From contig VBLA01000075.1 of the NCBI GenBank assembly GCA_005879245.1, positions 4,302-18,926 of the forward strand: a stretch of DNA of 14,625 nt, written 5' to 3'. This DNA comes from Deltaproteobacteria bacterium (GTDB taxonomy: Bacteria; Desulfobacterota; Binatia; DP-6). A program made the position numbers and the translations under genes. The notes under the pieces were generated by a model. It worked only from the letters and a program-made list of their open reading frames with translations, was not told the DNA's origin and did not search any database. Every line of letters begins with the position of its first letter. Positions within the stretch are counted from its first letter, which is position 1. This document shows positions 14,145 to 14,625 of this stretch, piece by piece.

Positions 14145-14625
14145 CTACTGGGCCACGAAGGCGATTCCCAGGTTGAGATCAGCGAAGCCGAACAGACCGG
14201 TGTTGCTGTCGAGTGCCGGCGCGCTCGCCACGAGCTTGGCGCCGCTCGTGGTGCTGTTCAGCAGGGAGAGGCAGCTGAAATTCGCGCCGTCCGCCGCGAG
14301 GGCCTGGATGGCACCCTGCACGGCGCCGCGATCCATGATGCTCGAGGCGGCGCGGGTCGTCGTGAACGGGAACGCGCCCAGACCATCCACCACGCACGTG
14401 TCATTGAGACCCGTACATTGAGAGTTGCGGGCGCACTCGGGATGGACACAGGTCTCTGGTGTCGTGCAGTCGTCGTCGTTGACGCAGGCGGTGGCGGCGA
14501 CGCTGCAGGTCCCCGCCCTGCACTTTCCCGGGTTCGGGCTGCAGGGCTGAGCCTGGCCCTGCACCTGGATCGCGAGGTTGAGCTGCATGAAGGCGGCCTG
14601 CGGGGTCCAGCTCGGAGCCGCACCC
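14145..14625 (-). CDS. C-terminal part of a Cys-rich, probably secreted protein (5' end outside window)
   Basis: The frame is open through the right edge (GAAPSWTPQAAF precedes the first internal Met at 14588), so the start is outside; about 159 residues are visible. A Cys-rich tract (CSPNPGKCRAGTCSVAATACVNDDDC, read in two parts, then CTTPETCVHPECARNSQCTGLNDTC) has the CxxDxDC-like spacing common in myxobacterial and deltaproteobacterial surface proteins. The C-terminal 80 residues are Ala/Gly/Thr-rich with two Cys-poor beta-like stretches, ending LFGFADLNLGIAFVAQ. Function not recognised. A strong terminator follows, so this gene ends its own transcript. Confidence 0.75.
   Translation of the reverse strand, partial: GAAPSWTPQAAFMQLNLAIQVQGQAQPCSPNPGKCRAGTCSVAATACVNDDDCTTPETCVHPECARNSQCTGLNDTCVVDGLGAFPFTTTRAASSIMDRGAVQGAIQALAADGANFSCLSLLNSTTSGAKLVASAPALDSNTGLFGFADLNLGIAFVAQ

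Noticed and set aside
14410-14560. Cys-rich segment as a zinc finger or bacteriocin
   Set aside because: The spacing is irregular and the protein is long and open at the window edge; it resembles Cys-rich surface proteins instead.

Overview
This is a GC-rich window (roughly 70% G+C by eye) from an environmental bacterium. Almost all genes read on the minus strand, are tightly packed and use G/C at third codon positions. The gene mix points to an acyl-CoA or steroid/terpenoid-degrading heterotroph: a paired thiolase and DUF35 OB-fold genes, an acyl-CoA dehydrogenase, a P450, a nitronate-monooxygenase-like flavoprotein and an APH-like kinase beside a DUF7065-type protein. The FG-GAP lipoprotein and Cys-rich secreted protein suit a deltaproteobacterial, myxobacterial or Binatota-like lineage. 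That placement is inference. No rRNA, tRNA, CRISPR array, IS element or phage gene was seen.

Layout in transcription order (right to left for minus-strand genes). At 14625-14145 is the 3' end of a Cys-rich exported protein, closed by a strong hairpin terminator (14085-14121). Next comes a seven-repeat FG-GAP lipoprotein (14056-12293), whose tail overlaps a small unrecognised gene (12401-12006). The only clear plus-strand gene, a paraoxonase-like propeller (about 10796-12034), runs into that small gene tail to tail. Then follows a minus-strand run: an APH-like kinase (10854-9763), a CrtC/AttH-like DUF7065-type protein (9763-8861), a TetR regulator (8789-8127), a P450 (8111-6972), an NMO-like flavoprotein (6994-5855), an acyl-CoA dehydrogenase (5850-4660) and an exported transglutaminase-like protein (4636-3626). 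After a structured gap comes a membrane sensor kinase (3416-1653), a very long hairpin (1405-1552) and a second operon: two tandem DUF35 proteins (1317-862, 859-359) and a thiolase cut by the window edge (362-1).

The two catabolic blocks appear linked by one regulator. An identical 15-bp sequence built on the inverted repeat CAAACG-TT-CGTTTG lies just upstream of tetR (8808-8822) and just upstream of the first DUF35 gene (1338-1352). In both places it has the same orientation and sits just downstream of, and slightly overlapping, a -35-like TTGACA/TTTACA. The simplest reading is that the TetR protein represses its own operon and the DUF35-thiolase operon, with an acyl-CoA or steroid-type ligand relieving repression.

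The main oddities are these. The P450 lacks, in frame, the whole I-helix that carries the oxygen-activating AGxxT motif. The histidine kinase has no ATG/GTG/TTG at its natural N-terminus but a well-placed Shine-Dalgarno before an ATC, and that Shine-Dalgarno lies inside a nested hairpin. Both DUF35 proteins have lost the zinc-ribbon cysteines. A 28-bp perfect inverted repeat separates the kinase from the DUF35 operon.
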